A stretch of DNA of 64,000 bases from Eutreptiella sp. 'Long Island Sound 2002' (taxonomy: Eukaryota; Euglenozoa; Euglenophyceae; Eutreptiales; Eutreptiaceae): the NCBI GenBank assembly GCA_964036045.1, contig OZ038378.1, positions 145,293,767 to 145,357,766 on the forward strand, read 5' to 3'. The position numbers and the translations under genes are program-made. The notes under the pieces were generated by a model. That model was given only the letters and a program-made list of their open reading frames with translations, searched no databases and was not told the DNA's origin. Positions 1 through 10,734 of this stretch are shown here, in pieces. Numbering within the stretch: the first letter of the stretch is position 1; every line of letters starts with the position of its first letter.

Positions 1-712
1 AATTTTTTGCATGGATCCAGCGACGACTTTTGACCTGAGCCCCATGGCACCATCTGCGATTCCCCGTTGGTGGATGATCGAGCATGCCCCAAAGCGAGGC
101 ACATGAAGAAGATGCTGAAAGAACGTCCAGGCATCCTGTGCACAAAGGCAGGGGCTGTCACGGGGTCCCGGTGTCCGGCCAGCCAATGCAATCGATTTCA
201 GCTCTGAGTCAGATCTATGTACCTTTTTTTTTTGCAATCCAGGACAGTGACTGTTAAGTCCTTGGTCCATGAGATACATCAAGGCAGTATGTGCCAAACT
301 GGCAGGAACAGACACGGTAGATGGACATGGGCAGATGCCTATTGCCCCCATTTGCCCTGGGGACTTCGGGGAAACCAACAATAAATAGCATCATTTGGGG
401 TATCCTTGTGGATCCGTGAGCACGGAAAATCCCCTACCCCTGCCATCGTGGGTGCGTGTGGATGGGGAGACGGGGGCACGAGCTCAACACACACAACGAT
501 CCGTACTGATGGCTGACGGGCACAACCAGGGGTGGGGCACATGGAATCAGGGATTCTGGTATTTCCGTGGCAGGAAAATCACGGAAAATCACGGAAATCG
601 GCCAACGTTGAAAATCACGGAAATCACGGAAAATCACGGAAAATCACGGAAACGGAAATTGAAGTTCCTATTGTTTGCTATTGTTGTTCCTGGCCGCCAC
701 GGAAAATCATCA
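1..712. repeat. Left copy of a ~0.7-kb direct repeat
   Basis: This stretch recurs at 16452-17156 with very few differences, including a 4-bp deletion in the second copy near the CCGGCC motif. The left edge is cut by the window start, so its true length is unknown. The right end lies inside a short-period tandem repeat of GGAAAATCAC. I see no gene in it: the small ORFs are identical in both copies only because the DNA is. It may be a dispersed repeat, a long terminal repeat, or the border of a larger duplication. Confidence 0.85.
572..712. repeat. GGAAAATCAC minisatellite (first block)
   Basis: Iterated units of about 10 bp (GGAAAATCAC and GGAAATCAC variants) form several head-to-tail copies. 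The same motif forms blocks near 17020-17185 and 17450-17585, so it is a property of this repeat family. Confidence 0.8.
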
Positions 713-885
713 AAGCTGCGGTGCACTCCCACGCCACGCAGAGCACCAACGGTCCCCAAATCAGTTGAGATCCAAGATTTGGATACCCCGCCAGGGCACA
801 CGCCCACACTCATGCCTCGACCCATCCCCCTTTCCCTCGCCTCGTCTACTAGAAGATGAACCGTCCCACGGAGCGCGGTGTTGTT

Positions 886-940
886 GTTCCCATTGATGTT
901 CCCATTGATGTTCCCATTGATGTTCCCGTTGATGTTCTAT
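886..940. repeat. 12-bp minisatellite (GATGTTCCCATT)n
   Basis: About four to five tandem copies of GATGTTCCCATT with decay at the right end. No gene association is visible. Confidence 0.85.
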
Positions 941-949
941 TGACGACCT

Positions 950-2680
950 TTGAAGACATCCTACTGCAATCCTTGTGGCGCTTGTGGTGGTACAAGTGGA
1001 GCGCCACCTCGCCCTGGGGTATACGAGAGCCAAGGAGGAAACACGCCGGATCTTCATAGAATCCGCACGCAGTCTCCAAGAATCCGCATGGCTGGTACAG
1101 CGACACGCGCTGCACCACCATGCACATCGAAGGATCCTCCATCGACAACTGCGTGCGTCCTTGCAAGATAAGGAAAACTTGGCATACTCTGCATGGATGC
1201 GTACGCGACTACAGAGTTGGAAGTCGGTACAAAGTGCGGAATGCCGCTGTGCGCTGGATAGGGCATACGTCTCGGCGTCATACTAGCCGGCGAGGCGGCC
1301 GTGTTCCACCCGTTCCAACTCCCTGACGTGCTGTATAGACAGGCGGAAGCGGGCGGCGGACACTTGGTGGACCAATCGTTACGGGTTAAAAAAAAGTTCA
1401 TGGAATCAATCTTCAATGCCTTTTTCGTTGGCAATGATTGTCCGCCTTAAGGCCCACACTGGGCTGCGGCGTTATGTTCAAGGTATCCAAGCTATATGCA
1501 CACTAGTTTGTTGAGTGGCTGCTTGTGCTGGGTAGGGCCAGGCAAGGGAAGTAGGCTAGCCAGGACACAGGGGGCAAAAGGGACAAAGATGTGTAAGGGA
1601 GAATGCCCGCGGGCTGCTACCCTGCGAAGATGTTGATTGGGGTGCTGCAGGGGAAGAGAAGGCGTTTGGAAGCACGGGGCTACGCCGTGCTCACTCTGTG
1701 TTGGTGTTCGTCTTTCTGCACTGGAGGCTTGGTGTTTGGGTGGGGGCGAAGTGGCAAGCTAGCGCTGGCAGCCAGGGGAGGGGGGGGGGTTGTCTGACCG
1801 CAGGTAGCCAGGGTTGGAGAACGTTGAGGATATCTTGTGTGCCGTATCTTGAAAAGGGACTAGATGCAAAGCAACACATATTTACAATGTATTGCACAAG
1901 GAAACTTGTCATAGGTGAGAAGACGAGGGCCAAACAGAGTCGTGGCGACCCCAGGTCGTTCTGCAGGTATACTCAAGGTAGGAATATAAGTTGCTCCTTC
2001 TTTGTCAACCTTGACCCCTGTCCTTGACAGGGGAAGAAGCTATGGTATGTTCTGAGGGTGTACTTAGATCCCGAGATTGACCCGTACTGTTGCAGAACTA
2101 TTGCAGAACTATTGCAGCTTCGTCAAAAATAATATTTACAATGTATTGCACAAGAGAAAGTTCTTCTACATGTACGCACAACAGTGTTCCTTCTTATATT
2201 ATAGGCCTATCACCTTCGTTAGGATTAAGGAGGCAACATGTGCTCCCTAGGTATATTGTATCTCTGTCCTCTTTATCTTTTTGTACAACCATAAAGGTGC
2301 GCACTTAGGCTTAGGCCCATCAAGTTTTGGGGGGGGATGCATAAGTGAAACAAGTGTGAAACTCACCAAACGTAAGAAGGTGGAATTGAAAATGCATGTG
2401 AAAAATCAGATATGGGGGTGAATACCCAAAGAGGGTGACCCGGAGCTGTGGTAGTGTCTCTAGACGCCTACCAGGTATATGTGTGCCTGGGTATAGATCC
2501 ACGTCCATGCATGCACACATGCTAAGCGGAGTGATCGGAGGACACCAGGCCCTACTCCAAAACCTACCACTGTATATCCATGTGCTCACCTTGTGCTCCA
2601 TGTGCTCCACCATACCATCTCTGTAAGCCCCCAACCTCTTTAAGGCCCCTTTAATACCTGCTGTATCAGGGTCCACAAGG
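950..2680. other. Non-coding stretch with no recognisable gene
   Basis: Only short overlapping ORFs of low complexity are present. A fragment of about 24 bp around AATATTTACAATGTATTGCA occurs twice, near 1877 and 2128. I see no RNA gene or conserved protein. Confidence 0.5.
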
Positions 2681-2685
2681 TGGCA

Positions 2686-2885
2686 AGGCAAAATCACCTC
2701 GAAGAGGGTTGTTAGATCAAGCGCAGGTGCGTACGCCATACACCCCCCTTTTTGGGGGTCATTCGCGTATGATACCCCAAGGTATGGTACCGGATGTCCA
2801 ACCCCTTGTAAAATCATCATTTTAGGAGAGAAAATGATCCCCCAATGAATTTTTTGTTTTTGACCCCTTTAGCCCCCCGTACGTG
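2686..2885 (-). repeat. Dispersed ~190-bp repeat, SINE-like body (copy 1)
   Basis: Homologous to 13735-13930 and 19095-19290: shared blocks include TTGTTAGATCAAG, a CCCCC-TTTTT-GGGGG hairpin, CCAACCCCTTGTA and CCCCAATG. In the other two copies the block is followed by a G-tract, TCAAAAGTTTT and then a tRNA-like segment, so it probably forms the body of a tRNA-derived element oriented on the minus strand. Here the head is not recognisable. All copies keep an open frame on the minus strand, which may be chance. Confidence 0.7.
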
Positions 2886-3163
2886 TGTATTCTGGGTGCT
2901 GTGTGTGGATTTGGACCCAGGTCCGGGGCAACTTTTTTCTTGTACATGGATCCCCTAACCCATGGCGGGGGTTCCGGGTCCGAACTCCAGGTACCCCCGG
3001 CCACCCCCCCCTATGGGCCCTTGCTAGTGAGGACTTCGCCGTTTTCACGCTGGATATGGCTGTTTAGTGACACCTGCAAGATTTCCAAAATTCGCCTTTT
3101 TCCGAAACCCTTCTGTCGCCCCTGGGATGGGTTTGGGTGATCATTTGGTGACAATACGGGTAC

Positions 3164-3949
3164 TTGAGCACCCATGGGGACCCATGTAGTGGCCACCAAG
3201 CCCATCTAGCCCGGGCCATGGGCCCCCCAAAAGCTTCAAATTTGCTGTTTGTAGGTGGTTCCATGGCCTTTTGGTGTGTACACAAACTGCAGTTTTCCAC
3301 CCTCTGCGGGGCAAAAATGGAAAATTTTGCAATGTATGGTAATCAGGGCTCTACCGGTGCTGACAGGGGACGGGCTCACTGGTGCGGAGACTTTCCTCGA
3401 CGCAGGCATGCACTTGACACCGTCTTTGACCCCCGCAAAACAGTGGCGGCCGGTTACGGGGCAACCTACGTGGCGGCCAGCAATCTGCCGCAGACGGCCC
3501 AATCACTGATCAGGGGAACTGTTAGGGGAATCCTAGCGCAACGACAGGTCACCGTCAAAGTGGCAGTGACGTGGGCCGCCCACGTGGACACCTGTGCCAG
3601 GGTGCTCGCCGTGTCCGCCCAACGCACACGGTTCTGGTTCCACCATAGTGTCCGCGTGACGCTCTACGCGGTGCACCGTGCGCGTCAGCGTATCCTGTTG
3701 GGCACACTGTCAAGCCTGCGCCGCCTAGCCACACGGGCCCTGCGGCACATGGACGTTTTGGAGCTGGCACTGCGCTCTGCGCTCGCCCACACAGCCACAG
3801 TTGCCCGGGCCAACATTAGTCACCAACAGCTGTCCTACCAGAAGTTCCGCACATGGGCTGCTATGGTGACCCATAAACTGGGGGACAGAGACAAGTGGCT
3901 GACCGCGGCCATGTGCGATGCCTTGCAACTCGCCCGCAGCAGCCAATAA
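3164..3949 (+). CDS. Hypothetical ORF, possible terminal exon
   Basis: I do not recognise this 261-codon ORF. The part after about residue 110 looks protein-like: it is Arg/Ala/Leu/Val-rich, helical and basic, with few low-complexity tracts. The N-terminal third may be untranslated or intronic. The frame stays open after the TAA for a further 95+ codons (see 3950-4243). The TAA lies in an AATAAA context, so it may be the true stop plus a polyadenylation-like hexamer. No domain is identifiable, and expression is not shown by the sequence. Confidence 0.3.
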   Translation: MSTHGDPCSGHQAHLARAMGPPKASNLLFVGGSMAFWCVHKLQFSTLCGAKMENFAMYGNQGSTGADRGRAHWCGDFPRRRHALDTVFDPRKTVAAGYGATYVAASNLPQTAQSLIRGTVRGILAQRQVTVKVAVTWAAHVDTCARVLAVSAQRTRFWFHHSVRVTLYAVHRARQRILLGTLSSLRRLATRALRHMDVLELALRSALAHTATVARANISHQQLSYQKFRTWAAMVTHKLGDRDKWLTAAMCDALQLARSSQ

Positions 3950-4243
3950 AGGTCCATGCGAAAATGGCGGCAAGAGTCACTGGACGAGGTGCGGACCTGT
4001 ATGAGCAGGTGGCTGATGGAACACCAAGCGTGGCTACAGGAAATTGCAGGGTGGTGGTACCTTGTTCGGGACAAGAAAAAGAGGCCTGCAAGTGCGGTCG
4101 ACCTGTCGCCGGGTCGGCGTTTCAAGAGGTGTAGGGCGCACCACTCCGACACCCCGTACTACATCCAACTTACTGGGGACCTTGATCCGACAGACCCGTG
4201 GGAGATCCAGCTGACTGGATCTCCCAGGACCCACCGCACGTGA
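3950..4243 (+). CDS. In-frame continuation of the preceding ORF
   Basis: Directly after the TAA at 3947-3949 the same frame encodes a Trp-rich, amphipathic stretch (for example RKWRQES and WWYLVRDKKK) up to a stop at 4243. It could be a separate small ORF starting at the ATG at 3956, the C-terminus of the upstream ORF if the TAA is a mutation, or chance. No family is recognised. Confidence 0.2.
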   Translation, partial: RSMRKWRQESLDEVRTCMSRWLMEHQAWLQEIAGWWYLVRDKKKRPASAVDLSPGRRFKRCRAHHSDTPYYIQLTGDLDPTDPWEIQLTGSPRTHRT

Positions 4244-4539
4244 CCTGTGGTCCGAAAACCAGCACACTGAGAACACCACACCTGACACAATGAACTGGGC
4301 TGACACTGCCCGTGGCAGAGCACATCTGCACACCACTGTCTGCCGACTTGTGGGATAACTTGTCCCCACAGGCGTCCTTGATGGAGGTGCATAACCTGCA
4401 CGAAGCCTGTGGTTATAGTTACTGCGGCTAGACTGATGCTAGGCAACCTGCCTATGAGTGCCTCTCCTTTGTTCATAGCGAGACTTTGAACTTCGAACTT
4501 ATGTGGCGCCGGAAGTAAAAAAAAAGGAAAATTTTGCAA

Positions 4540-4920
4540 ATCATTTTTTTGATATTATGACCATCCAAAATGATCAAAAATCCTATGTAAAGCATGTTCT
4601 AGCCCCCTTTTATGTGTTTTTCACCCTATTTGGGTGTGGGGGGGGGGGGGGGGGGGCTCCCATGGGGTCTAGGGCACAACCTGCTGATGCAGTTTTCCCA
4701 CCTCAGCAGCTCAAAAATGGAAAGTTTCGAAACTGATTTTTTTGATGCTTTGACCATCCAAAATGATCAAATATCCTATGTAAAGCATGTTTTAGCCCCT
4801 CTATGTGTTTTTCACACTATTTGGGCGTGGGGGGGGGGGGGGCTCCCAAGGGGTCTAGGGCACAACCTACTGATGCAGTTTTCCCCCCTCAGCAGCTCAA
4901 GAATGGTTGTCCCTCTCCCC
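4540..4920. repeat. Tandem duplication, ~190-bp unit, with long G tracts
   Basis: Two adjacent copies start near 4546 and 4736. Each contains GACCATCCAAAATGATCAAA, CTATGTAAAGCATGTT, a G run of 12-20 nt, GGTCTAGGGCACAACCT and CAGCAGCTCAA. A 35-bp segment at the right end (TCTTCGAGGTGC then GCCGAAGGCAATAGAATTT) recurs at 14345-14381. Confidence 0.85.
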
Positions 4921-4959
4921 TCTTCGAGGTGCCTTGCCGAAGGCAATAGAATTTAGGTA

Positions 4960-5750
4960 CTCGTACGCCAAATAACCAAATCGTTGCACTTGACACACAC
5001 CATGCTTGCACTGGGGTGGCGGGTTTTCAATTGGGGGGAGGAGGGGTCAATAGAGCCCCCAAAAACTGTGGGGAGGGTTTGGGAAAAGGTCTCAATTGAC
5101 AGGACCATTAATTAGTAATTGTGAAGTCTGGCACCGAAGGCGCGGACAATTTTTTTGACCATTGAAAATGGTCAATTGTTTCCCCCGCCAAATACATGGC
5201 AAATGATGACTTTTCTGAACCCCCTCGATGCGCTGATTCCAAAAATCCATTTCGATTTTTCTGCCGAATTTCGGGGCTGGGCCACCTCTGGGGGGGGGGG
5301 GGGGGTCAGTCTCAGTAGGATTTTTGGGGGGCGCGTCAATTGAGCCCTTTTGGGGGGGGGTCTAGCCAGGGGGCTCTATTGACCCCCTCCCCCCCCCAGT
5401 TGAGCCCACCCACCCCTGCACTGAGGCTTGGGGTTGTTTCCACAATGCTCTGCCATGGCACTCCAGGTCACAGGGGAAGGTGGGGAAAGAGGAGCAGTGT
5501 TGCACGAACATGACCCCCTTCTCGCAAACGTCTCCCATTCAGTGCCCCTTTCCGCATCATCGTCACGTGACGTTTTGCCACATCTGCATGTCGTTGACGG
5601 CCGGAGGTGTTGGTGTGATCTGTGACCAGTTCTGAGGTTGCCCGGCAAACCAAGCCTGACTCACGCGTTTGTCTGTTGGCAGGGGTGGCGCATGCCATTG
5701 TGTTGCCTTTGCACGTGTTCCCAGTAGACAAGCACATTACACACGGTTTT
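4960..5750. other. Non-coding region upstream of the Sushi/WSC gene
   Basis: G- and C-run-rich DNA without a convincing ORF. It probably contains the first exon or promoter of the downstream gene, because that protein lacks a visible signal peptide in its first recognised exon. I cannot place a TATA box or start site. TTTTGCAG ending at 5754 and CCCGGAAG ending at 5812 are candidate 3' splice sites. Confidence 0.35.
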
Positions 5751-5790
5751 GCAGTCGCCCCCCCTTCTCTGGACCAAGGGATCTCACACA

Positions 5791-6267
5791 ATGTTTTGTT
5801 TTTCCCGGAAGACCCCCGAGCAGAAGCAGAAGGCCGTCGTGCTCCAGAAACTGAACAAGATCGGGGGAGTACATGCGGTTCAGCAGCTGCTCGAGGAGTA
5901 CAAGACGCTGACCGGGACCAACGCTGCGGCCTCAACCGCACCTCCAACCGCCGCCCAAGCTCTGGTGGCCCAACTGACAGCAACGGCCCCTCCCGCCGAT
6001 TGCGGTGCCCCCTCCCAGAGCAATGTGGATTTCACTGGGTGCAGCCACTCGGCGTCTGGCACCTGCACCCCAAAGTGTGTGCCAGGCTTTGTGGGCAACC
6101 CGACGGCCACGTGTGCCAGCAACGGGAAGTGGCTGTACGGGGGCGCGTGTGATGCCATGAGCACCGTAGCGCCGACTGCTGCCCCGGATTGCGGGGAGCC
6201 AAAGCAAGACAACGTTGATTTCAGCAAATGCACCGATCACACGAGCACCGGGACATGCAACCCTGAG
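5791..6267 (+). CDS. Sushi/WSC-like extracellular protein, first recognised exon
   Basis: This exon starts a cysteine-rich multidomain protein joined across three GT-AG introns (6268-8314, 8651-9074, 9489-11524), all in phase 0. It encodes a short helical N-terminal region, an Ala/Thr/Pro linker, and two copies of a module of about 45 residues with the pattern D-C-G-x-P, N-V-D-F, C, G-T-C-x-P, P-x-A-T-C, G-x-W, C. The second copy is cut by the donor at GAG|GTGTGC and completed by exon 2. Such modules belong to secreted or cell-surface adhesive proteins. The ATG at 5791 is the first in frame, but no signal peptide follows, so an upstream exon is likely. The exon is an internal or alternative 5' exon with fair confidence. 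Confidence 0.75.
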
Positions 6268-6539
6268 GTGTGCCAGCTCTGGATGCAGTGGCATATGGGA
6301 CATTGCCGGCTGGAGTCGTGGAGGATGTGAAGGAGGGGGTCGAGCAAGTAGTGCACGACACATTTGTCATGAAAACGGACCTTGTGCGGAAGCCATGGTG
6401 CCCGCCAAAGTGTTGGGGGGGGAGGTGCCTGCACCGCGCGCGCACCGAGCAAAACTTGTTGTTTTCATGGTTTAATGTGCGGGGATGTGATTTGAAATTG
6501 TAATGTTTTGAGTTGTGTATATGTGGCTTGCTTGTGTGT

Positions 6540-6725
6540 TTCTGTGAGGGCAGTATTCGGGCGGCACGTAGCCTTTGTAAACTGCATGCCCAGCAGTCTG
6601 CAATTTTTCTTGTCGCCCTATCCGTAAAGACCCGAAGTTGGACAAGGGCATGGTCAGTAGCCCCTTAGAAAGTCGCCACAGTACATTTAGGGGTTTAATG
6701 TCGCGGTGCACAATGTCCATAACTG
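6540..6725 (-). pseudogene. Protein-kinase catalytic-domain fragment, antisense in intron 1
   Basis: The minus strand reads IVHRDIKPLNVLW (catalytic loop; HRD, with Lys and Asn in place), then SNFGSLRIG where DFG is expected, then GYVPPEYC where an APE-type motif is expected, with kinase-like spacing. The magnesium-binding Asp of DFG is Asn, and neither the N-lobe nor the rest of the C-lobe can be found nearby. It therefore looks like a relic exon or retro-inserted fragment rather than a working enzyme. The ORF around it (6472-6750) is open and starts with Met, but intactness over 90 codons does not show function. Confidence 0.6.
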
Positions 6726-7684
6726 TGGAGGTGTCGGAGTGCACTGCCAACTAGCCTCGGAATCATTTTTTTCCTCTGAATGTCTTGACGGGCAGGGGAT
6801 GCATACGTTCCACCGAGTAAAATCAGGGAAAGTGGCCAAAAAGCCTTGAACCGTCCGCGCACTGTGCGTGCACCGTGCACCAACGTCCCCCTGCTGTGCA
6901 GTTTGTGTGGTGAGCTTCAAGGGCAAGTGGTCAAAACGCACGCTGCCCCGACCTCGAGGCCAGGCGTGTGTGTGGCGTGTGTGTGACGGGTGATGCCTGA
7001 TGCTTTGTGCTGGTCCGTCGCTGGAGTGCTGCGGTTGCCACAAATGCCCAGGCCCTGAGGGTACGTTTGCCCGGCGCGCCCGGCATCCAAATGAATGTTC
7101 CGGCCATCTATCACAATGCTTTACCCCAAACATCACTCCCTCCTGTAGCCCAGGAACCCTAAGCACAAGCACATTGTATGACTGTTGGCATGACTGTTGC
7201 CATTTTTTCGCCCAACAAATGGGACGGTCACACGCACCCGACCCTTGTAGGCCCCGTCATGGCCACCCACCTCAAAATCAAAGAATCCCCTTCTTGTGCG
7301 TGACGGACCACTCAAGTGGCCACACTGAAGAGTGGGAGTCCTTATCCCCAACTCGAGGGGCCACACCAAAGCGTGGGAAAACTTTGCCCGGCGTGCCCGG
7401 CTAACATACTCTTCCTGGTCTGGACCTGGAGATCGGTCTGCCTTGATTCTTTTGTTGAATGTTGGGCCAGACCTGAGGGTCCAGACATTGCCCCATGAGG
7501 CCTGGTGCTCGACCGAGTACATGTGAGAATTTCAAACATCGCTGGCCATCAGCCCACCACCCGGGTCTTCTATCTCCCAAGGCCGCGTGTCCCTTGCTGC
7601 CCTCGAGTGCTGCCCTTGAGTGCCTTGACTTTGTCCCACAAGTTGCTCGTTTGTCTTCCCTGGTACCCCCCCCCTTCCATTTGT

Positions 7685-7812
7685 ATAAGCCACGCCCCTG
7701 TCCAAGCTACAGTAGGCGTAGGGACCGTAATAATTTTGTGCGTAATTTAATTACGTACGAAATGTAGTGCGGCCACATAAGACGTGGGTTTGTCGTCACA
7801 TTTGCCAATTTC
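7685..7812. repeat. Dispersed ~120-bp repeat (copy in intron 1)
   Basis: Homologous to 10005-10125 in intron 3, sharing TCCAAGC, GGCGTAGGGACCGTA, AAAATGTAGTGC-type and CATAAGAC blocks. Fragments of its first part recur at 7945-7990 and 10262-10300. Confidence 0.7.
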
Positions 7813-7986
7813 AGCGCAGGTGGCCCCCTGGTGCACCAGGACTTTTTTCTTTTTAGTCTGATGCATCCCATAGGTCCTGAATTGCCAAGTTCAGCACATG
7901 TGGCGTGCGCACGTGTGCCGGCAGTTGTATGTGTTGTGCGCAAGCCACGCCCTTGTCCAAGCTACAGTGGGCGCAGGGACCATAAT

Positions 7987-8230
7987 AATTGTGTACATTG
8001 GTGTACCTTATACAAAGGGGGGGGGGGTACATTGGTGTACCTTATACAAATGGGGGGGGGGTACATTGGTGTACCTTATACAAAGGGGGGGGGGGTACAT
8101 TGGTGTACTTTATACAAATGGGGGGGGGTACATTGGTGTACCTTATACAAAGGGGGGGGGTACATTGGTGTACCTTATACAAAGGGGGGGGGGTACATTG
8201 GTGTACCTTATACAAAGGGGGGGGGGTACT
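7987..8230. repeat. G-tract hairpin minisatellite, ~32-36 bp x 7
   Basis: Each unit contains GGTACATTGGTGTACC, a perfect inverted repeat (GGTAC/GTACC) with a short loop, followed by TTATACAAA and a run of 8-11 G. Seven units lie just upstream of the 3' splice site of intron 1. The length of the array is likely to be polymorphic. Confidence 0.92.
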
Positions 8231-8314
8231 CTACGGCACCCCGCATCCAATTCCCTATTCCCCTTCCCTCACGGTGCGCCAGTCCCCTTCCCCTTCCCAC
8301 ACACACTCCGCCAG

Positions 8315-8650
8315 TGCGCCAGCGGCTTCAAAGGCAGCCCCACCGCCGACTGCAAGGCCAACGGCCAGTGGGAGTACAAGGGCTCGTGCGCCAAGATCGA
8401 CTGCGGGGCCCCAGGCCAAGCGCATGTGGACTACACCGGCTGCGGCACCGGGCCCGGCAAGTGCCAGGGCAAGTGCGAGGCCGGCTACACCGGCACCCCC
8501 GCCGCGACGTGCGGCGCGGCCGGCTGGGCCTACACCGGGGCCTGCCAGCCCAACCTGTGCGCCCCCAGCCAAGTCCCGCACTCGGACTTCTCCGCGGAGG
8601 GGTCCCTCCACGGCACCACGGGGAAGAGCTTTACCGTGACCTGCAACCAG
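8315..8650 (+). CDS. Sushi/WSC-like extracellular protein, exon 2
   Basis: This 112-codon exon completes the module interrupted in exon 1, then encodes a further D-C-G-A-P module (VDYTGCGTGPGKC and so on) and the first half of a Sushi/CCP domain (CAPSQVPHSDF, then GKSFTVTCNQ). Codon use is strongly GC-rich at third positions, unlike the flanking intron DNA. Both ends are phase 0. The donor is CAG|GTGCCC. Confidence 0.85.
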
Positions 8651-9074
8651 GTGCCCGTTTGTTGATTGTCGGGAATGGTGGTCTCCGGGTGGGGGTTCTC
8701 ACTGGACGCAAACGAAGCATGTGTCTATGTTCCAACAACGAAAAGCTCTTCTATTGCCGTACTCTACGACTATTTCCATGCTCTGATTGAAGATCCGCCG
8801 CAAAAACTTTGAGGCAACGTAGGCCCCCTCGCACTCCCAACCCCGCGAAGGGAAAAGTGTCCATGGAACTGTATTGATGCGTTCAAGCTCCAAAGACAAG
8901 ACCCGGCGTGTTGATGAACAGATGAACAAGCAATGAATGGAATGGTGCATCGTCTCATTTGTTCAGGCGGACGGAAGGGATTGTCTGCAATGGAGAGTGT
9001 TGCGTGCATGCAAATGTGGTTTGCAGTGTCATTCCTTTTACCGGTGCCGGCCATGTCATTGCCGTCGCATCCAG
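8651..9074 (+). other. Intron 2 of the Sushi/WSC-like gene
   Basis: Donor CAG|GT at 8651, acceptor GCATCCAG ending at 9074. It splits a Sushi domain between VTCNQ and GYHGSG, and joining the flanks restores the Cys-Gly-Tyr-Cys pattern. I see no repeats of note inside. Confidence 0.85.
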
Positions 9075-9488
9075 GGCTACCACGGCAGCGGCGTGGCCGT
9101 CTGCCAGGCCGACGGCACCTTCAGCACCCCGAAGTGCGAGGCCACGGAGTGCGAGCCCTCGCAGGTCCCCAACTCCGACAAGGAGGCGGCGGGCTCCATC
9201 AAGGGCAAGGCCGGGGAGAAGGTGTACGTCACCTGCAAGCCCCAGTTCGCGGGCCGCGGGTGGACGGTGTGCCAGCCAAACGGGAAGTTCAGCCCCGTGA
9301 TGTGCTCGGAGGTGCCCCACTACAGCCCCGTTGGGTGCTACAAGGACTCCACCGACCGCACGATGGAGCTGTACAGCAAGAACATGGTGTTCCAGTCCGT
9401 GGACGAGTGCGCCGCGGTGGCCTACGGCGCCGGGTACCGTAACTTCGCCCTGCAGGCCCCTGGGCAGTGCTTCGTCAGCAACAGCCAG
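9075..9488 (+). CDS. Sushi/WSC-like extracellular protein, exon 3
   Basis: 138 codons. It finishes the Sushi domain begun in exon 2 (GVAVCQADGTF, then PKC), adds a second complete Sushi/CCP domain (CEPSQVPNS, GEKVYVTC, WTVCQPNGKF, MC), and begins a WSC/PAN-like carbohydrate-binding domain (PVGCYKDSTDR, then VDECAAVAYGAGYRNFALQ and GQCFVSNSQ). The donor CAG|GTACCC follows. These are extracellular binding domains, so the product is probably secreted or on the cell surface. A membrane anchor is not visible in the exons found. Confidence 0.85.
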
Positions 9489-9504
9489 GTACCCCCTCCC
9501 CAGG

Positions 9505-9645
9505 GATGATTAGAAGGGAAGGGGGCCTTAGAGGCGGCCCCAGAGGCGGTTAGACGGGCGGTTGGAGGAGGTTGTCAAAGCGGTTGGGGGCGGTTACTGT
9601 CAGTTACAAATGCCATTGAGGCTGGCACTTGGCGTCAGCGGGACA
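9505..9645. repeat. Dispersed ~125-bp repeat, copy in intron 3
   Basis: Homologous to 15286-15410: both share TTAGAAG, GGCGGTTGGAGGAGGTTG, AAAGCGGTTGGGG, TTACTGTC and GTTACAAATGCCAT. Function unknown. Confidence 0.75.
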
Positions 9646-10004
9646 GTGGCTGGGCGTGGGCTGGGCGCCCTGGAGGGGGGGGGGGGGTACCTGCCCCCCT
9701 TCCAACACATCCCTGCCCCTCGCCCCCTTGTCTAAGCTACGGCCTGTAGTGGAGCTGTGTTGGCGCCTTTGGCGCCGTTTGCTAATCAAGAGGACTCTCT
9801 GACAGCCTAAAGGCCAGCCGACCGGTCCCGTGCCGGAACAGCGCAATGAACACTGAGGCTCGTGACGGCGCTCCGCCGAATGACCGGGCGATATGTGGGC
9901 GATCTGTGGCGGCGCCTCTGGTGCCGTATTCATGACACCGAACTGTGTGAGATCCCGGAGTGAGTCCGGAGGGTGACGCCCATCGTCGGTCCATGGCCAA
10001 GCTA

Positions 10005-10125
10005 CGGCCTCGTCCAAGCCACAGCGGGCGTAGGGACCGTATTCATTCCGTACCCAATTGAATTCCGTACAAAATGTAGTGCAACCGCATAAGACATGGC
10101 TTTGGTGACAAATCTGCCGATTACC
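10005..10125. repeat. Dispersed ~120-bp repeat, copy in intron 3
   Basis: Second copy of the family at 7685-7812. Confidence 0.7.
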
Positions 10126-10304
10126 TGGGGTCATGGACACGTTTGTTGTGGGTGTTTGCCCACTTGAACCCACGGAGCTCTGAGTTTGGGGATATTTGTG
10201 CATTATCTTCCCCTTTTCTTGGCGGTGGCGTGTGTGTCGGTAGTCGTATGTGTCGCGTGCAAGCCAAGGCCTTGTCCAAGCTCCAGTAGGCCAATTCTGA
10301 TGTA

Positions 10305-10465
10305 GTATCCCGCTGTGAAGCGTTGGGGAGCCCCTAGATGGCATGGGTTATGTAGCCACGAGTCCCACATTTGGGCCCTTTGTGATTTGCTCCCCCACCC
10401 TGAAGCGTTGGGCACTCCCCACACGCCAGGTGTTATGTAGCCACGAGGCTCACAACGTGGCCTAG
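10305..10465. repeat. Tandem pair, about 89-bp spacing
   Basis: Two similar segments each carry TGAAGCGTTGGG and GTTATGTAGCCACGAG. They are diverged copies side by side. Confidence 0.7.
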
Positions 10466-10734
10466 GGACCGTATTGATTTGGGACTGTTGCGTCGCTTGG
10501 ACAAAGGGGGGGGGGTATATGTGGAGGCGGGGCCGCCCCGGTCCCCTCCGGAGGTACGGGCACTCGGTCTCCGCCCGGTGCAGGACGGCGGTGCTCGCCA
10601 CGCGTTTGGCTCCGCTGCACAAATGAGCTAAGGGTTCACTCAGAGACCGGGCGGTTTCGCCGGATTTGAGTGCCTCGGTCCACGCGGCGCAAATCAGAGG
10701 CCGGGCGCGTGCCTCGTTTGCGCCAACCCCCCCC

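Larger units (their letters stand above)
6268..8314 (+). other. Intron 1 of the Sushi/WSC-like gene
   Basis: The GT donor is at 6268 and the acceptor CCGCCAG ends at 8314. Joining CNPE to CASGFKG recreates the same cysteine spacing as the intact module in exon 1, which strongly supports the junction. The intron holds an antisense protein-kinase fragment, a dispersed repeat and a G-rich hairpin minisatellite. Confidence 0.85.

Noticed and set aside
7987-8230. Regularly spaced repeats resembling a CRISPR array
   Set aside because: Units are contiguous with no unique spacers, in a eukaryotic intron; it is a minisatellite.
7831-8790. 319- and 255-codon ORFs spanning 7.8-8.8 kb
   Set aside because: Their N-terminal halves are translated minisatellite; only 8315-8650 is a supported exon.
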